NCBI GenBank assembly: GCA_030597505.1
Contig: JAUVRS010000073.1
Location: 1 to 9,730 of the forward strand
Direction: 5' to 3'
Source: Desulfobacteraceae bacterium
GTDB taxonomy: Bacteria > Desulfobacterota > DSM-4660 > Desulfatiglandales > Desulfatiglandaceae
Length of the DNA: 9,730 bases
Shown here: piece after piece, positions 7,641 to 9,730 of the stretch
Numbering within the stretch: position 1 is the stretch's first letter
Layout: every line of letters begins with the position of its first letter
Notes under the pieces: model-generated
Databases searched by the model: none
What the model was told of the DNA's origin: nothing
Seen by the model: the letters and a program-made list of their open reading frames with translations, nothing else
Program-made: the position numbers and the translations under genes

Positions 7641-7692
7641 GGAAGGATATTTACCCCAATAACTTTTTCTTGAAAGGCGTGAAATTAGATCT

Positions 7693-8982
7693 ATGGACAT
7701 GAACGATTTAGACTTTTCGGTGTCGAGGCTGGGTGAGTGCAAAATCCCTACGCCCATGTCTGAGGTGCAATTTGTAGGTGATGATGACAAGGTGCTGTTT
7801 CATTCGAGTCTGAAAGAGGCTCAGGAAATCCTAGATGAAGGGAAGCCCTTGCCTGCTCTCGAAATGGCCGGTCCCAGGCGAAAGATTTATTTTGATCCTT
7901 CAAAGTTCAAATGCGGGATCGTGACCTGCGGAGGCATGTGCCCGGGTTTGAACGATGTGATCCGGGCGATCGTGTTAAGTCTTTTCCATCATTATGGGGT
8001 TCAAGACGTATTCGGGTTCCGGTATGGATACGAGGGGCTTTCGCCAAAGTACGCTCACATTCCCATGGAGCTGACTCCCGAAAAGGTGGTCAACATCCAA
8101 CAATGGGGAGGAACAATCCTGGGTACATCCCGGGGCCCGCAGGATGTCTCAGAAATGGTGGACACTCTGGAGCGTATGCACATCGGCATCCTCTTTACGA
8201 TAGGCGGGGATGGGACGTTGTGCGGTGCTCAGGAAATTTACAAGGAAATCTCGCGACGTAACCTAAAGATAAGTGTGATCGGAATCCCAAAGACCATTGA
8301 TAATGATATCTCTTTTGTTGATAAATCCTTTGGCTTTGAAACAGCTGTTGCTCAAGCCAGGACAGCCATTTATGGGGCACACGTTGAAGCTATAGGGGCG
8401 CGTAACGGTATCGGGCTGGTGAAACTTATGGGGCGTGAATCAGGGTTCATAGCTGCCAATGCCGCCCTCGCAACAACCCAGGTCAATTTTTGTCTGATCC
8501 AAGAGGTCCCTTTTGGTCTGGATGCCCTCCTCGGGGCCCTTGAAAAGAGACTTAAACGTAGGGGACATTCGGTAGTGTTGGTTGCGGAAGGGGCTGGGCA
8601 GGACCTGATAGAGGGGACAAAAATACGAGATAGATCAGGAAATGTAAGGCTTGAGGATATCGGCCTTTTTTTGAGAGATCATATCAGGGCATACTTCGAA
8701 CAGGCAGGGGAAGAGATAAGTCTTAAATATATTGACCCCAGTTACATGATCAGAAGTCTGCCTGCAAACCCCCATGACTCGGTTTTTTGTTTGCTTTTGG
8801 GCCACAACGCCGTGCATGCCGGGATGACCGGTCGGACAAATATGGTGACAGGGTTCTGGAATGGGGAATATACCCATGTGCCGATTTCTCTTGCCGTATC
8901 CAAGAGAAAACAGATCGATCCAAACGGGAGATTGTGGAGCAGCGTCCTAGAGTCCACGGGACAGCCAAGACGGATGCTTTGA
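7693..8982 (+). CDS. pfk: 6-phosphofructokinase, group II, ATP-type signature
   Basis: The enzyme phosphorylates fructose 6-phosphate to fructose 1,6-bisphosphate in cytoplasmic glycolysis. At 429 residues it belongs to the long branch rather than the 320-residue E. coli PfkA type, with an N-terminal extension of about 70 residues before CGIVTCGGMCPGLN (74-87). Other motifs are GTSRGPQD (144-151), GGDGT (171-175), PKTIDND (199-205, with the catalytic base Asp203), MGRESGF (246-252) and YIDPSYMIRS (346-355). The residue matching E. coli Gly104 is Gly174 here; pyrophosphate-dependent enzymes carry Asp there. The residue matching E. coli Gly124 is Lys200. The Gly/Lys combination is the one seen in ATP-dependent long forms of plants and trypanosomes, so ATP is the likely donor. 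A second ATG at 7699 is possible. The ribosome-binding site is weak: AAAGG lies 15 bases upstream of the chosen ATG. Confidence 0.94.
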   Translation: MDMNDLDFSVSRLGECKIPTPMSEVQFVGDDDKVLFHSSLKEAQEILDEGKPLPALEMAGPRRKIYFDPSKFKCGIVTCGGMCPGLNDVIRAIVLSLFHHYGVQDVFGFRYGYEGLSPKYAHIPMELTPEKVVNIQQWGGTILGTSRGPQDVSEMVDTLERMHIGILFTIGGDGTLCGAQEIYKEISRRNLKISVIGIPKTIDNDISFVDKSFGFETAVAQARTAIYGAHVEAIGARNGIGLVKLMGRESGFIAANAALATTQVNFCLIQEVPFGLDALLGALEKRLKRRGHSVVLVAEGAGQDLIEGTKIRDRSGNVRLEDIGLFLRDHIRAYFEQAGEEISLKYIDPSYMIRSLPANPHDSVFCLLLGHNAVHAGMTGRTNMVTGFWNGEYTHVPISLAVSKRKQIDPNGRLWSSVLESTGQPRRML

Positions 8983-9063
8983 AGAAATCGGGCTGGATTT
9001 CTCTCAGGCGACCCTCTATTTGTTTTTCGAAAACTCCTTTGGAATCTGCCTCTGCGGCACCCG

Positions 9064-9082
9064 CGGAAAAGGTTCCGTTTTT
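9064..9082 (+). terminator. Small terminator-like hairpin after pfk
   Basis: CGGAA (9064-9068) and TTCCG (9073-9077) form a five-pair stem around an AAGG loop, followed at once by TTTTT (9078-9082). It lies 81 bases after the pfk stop. The stem is short, and a neighbouring GCGG/CCGC pairing (9054-9064) would compete with it, so termination may be partial. Confidence 0.35.
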
Positions 9083-9102
9083 ATCCCAACCGAAAGATCG
9101 CA

Positions 9103-9107
9103 AAGGA
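9103..9107 (+). promoter_or_regulatory. Ribosome-binding site of asnB
   Basis: AAGGA lies nine bases before ATG 9117, which must be the true start to place Cys at position 2. It lies only four bases before a second ATG (9112) in another frame, so the site could also load ribosomes onto that short frame. Confidence 0.5.
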
Positions 9108-9116
9108 TAACATGAG

Positions 9117-9730
9117 ATGTGCGGTATATATGGGATAATATCTCATTCGCTTCCAGAAGAAGAAATTTTGACGCGTCTTTCCCTTATGGGGAGGCTCCAG
9201 CGGCATCGGGGGCCGGACGACCAAAGGGATCTTGTGTTCTCTGTCAAAGACCGTCGGGTAGGGCTTGGGTTTGTACGGCTGTCTATCCTCGATCTCGAGA
9301 CCGGGATGCAGCCAATTCAGTGTCCAAAAGACCAGTCGGTCATTATTTGTAACGGCCAGATATATAACTATATTGAACTTCGCTCTGACGTAAAAGGTGA
9401 GCGTTTTGTATCCAGGGGGGATGCGGAGGTGGCGCTCCATCTTTACCGGAGAACCGGCCTCGATTTTCTCCAGCGTCTGAACGGCATGTATGCGGGCGCC
9501 ATTCTTGACCCCACCCAGCAGAAACTCCTGTTGTTTCGAGATCGTTTTGGGATCAAACCCCTCTATTACGCTACGTGGGATGGGAACTTTGTCTTTTCTT
9601 CGGAAATAAAACCCCTGCTGGCAGGAAGCGGCCTCCCCAGGCGGCTCAACCATTCCCGGTTGGGGACACTTTTTACCTATCGATACCTTCCGGGTGAAGA
9701 GACCATGTTCTACGGTCTCAAGCGGTTGCC
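9117..9730 (+). CDS. asnB: Asparagine synthetase, glutamine-hydrolysing (N-terminal part; runs off the window)
   Basis: About 204 residues are visible, covering the class II glutaminase domain that releases ammonia from glutamine for the C-terminal synthetase domain, which lies beyond the window. Met-Cys2-Gly-Ile at the start gives the nucleophile Cys2 after Met removal, which fixes ATG 9117 as the start. AAGGA (9103-9107) lies nine bases upstream. Further family motifs are QRHRGPDD (28-35), RLSILDL (54-60, with Arg54 matching glutamine-binding Arg49 of E. coli AsnB), RGDAEV with Asp102 matching Asp98, GMYAGAILD (123-131) and RDRFGIKPLYY (141-151). The usual NGEIYN motif reads NGQIYN (79-84), which replaces the residue equivalent to Glu76. 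Relatives include AsnB enzymes and amidotransferases of polysaccharide clusters; the missing half would separate them. The frame stays open to base 9730. Confidence 0.92.
   Translation, partial: MCGIYGIISHSLPEEEILTRLSLMGRLQRHRGPDDQRDLVFSVKDRRVGLGFVRLSILDLETGMQPIQCPKDQSVIICNGQIYNYIELRSDVKGERFVSRGDAEVALHLYRRTGLDFLQRLNGMYAGAILDPTQQKLLLFRDRFGIKPLYYATWDGNFVFSSEIKPLLAGSGLPRRLNHSRLGTLFTYRYLPGEETMFYGLKRL

Noticed and set aside
7622..7642. CCAGG...CCTGG inverted repeat in the gap between the regulator and pfk
   Set aside because: The five-base arms are separated by 11 bases with no following T-run, so it is within chance expectation and not a terminator.
8787..9110. 107-residue plus-strand frame spanning the end of pfk and the following gap
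   Set aside because: Most of it overlaps conserved pfk coding sequence in another frame, and its product is arginine-rich with no family features.
9081..9653. 190-residue minus-strand reading frame opposite asnB
   Set aside because: It lies fully antisense to a clear asparagine synthetase frame with intact family motifs, and its own translation shows no recognisable domain.

Overview
The window looks like ordinary chromosomal DNA from a Gram-negative bacterium, most probably a member of the Deltaproteobacteria (Desulfobacterota). That placement is an inference. It rests on the gene order rpsA then sppA, a type IV prepilin peptidase next to a histidine kinase and an NtrC-type sigma-54 activator, a long group II phosphofructokinase, and weak Shine-Dalgarno sequences with frequent GTG starts. 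No rRNA, tRNA, CRISPR array, insertion sequence or phage gene was recognised.

Layout. Bases 1-2079 carry ribosomal protein S1 (rpsA), whose reading frame is still open at the left edge. After a 96-bp gap comes sppA, a membrane-anchored signal peptide peptidase (2176-3138). A single minus-strand gene of the YciO/YrdC/Sua5 family follows (3143-3754). It is convergent with sppA across 4 bp, and its start codon touches that of the next plus-strand gene with no spacer. The plus-strand run resumes with a prepilin peptidase (pilD type, 3755-4531), a two-transmembrane sensor histidine kinase (4544-6181) and its likely partner, a sigma-54-dependent response regulator (6190-7569). A 123-bp gap with a possible sigma-70 promoter precedes an ATP-type 6-phosphofructokinase (7693-8982). 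After a 134-bp gap with a small terminator-like hairpin, the window ends inside an asparagine synthetase (glutamine-hydrolysing, from 9117).

How the genes fit together. rpsA and sppA are housekeeping genes for translation initiation and envelope proteolysis. The prepilin peptidase, kinase and regulator are spaced 12 and 8 bp apart and look like one transcription unit, so the two-component pair may control pilus or secretion genes; this rests on adjacency only. The phosphofructokinase (glycolysis) and asparagine synthetase (nitrogen transfer) appear to be separate units.

No clearly new biological system was found. Points worth checking are active-site departures in the asparagine synthetase glutaminase domain (NGQ instead of NGE) and in the YciO-family protein, a GAFTDA loop in the sigma-54 activator, the back-to-back start codons at 3752-3757, and an in-frame repeat in the acidic N-terminal extension of S1.
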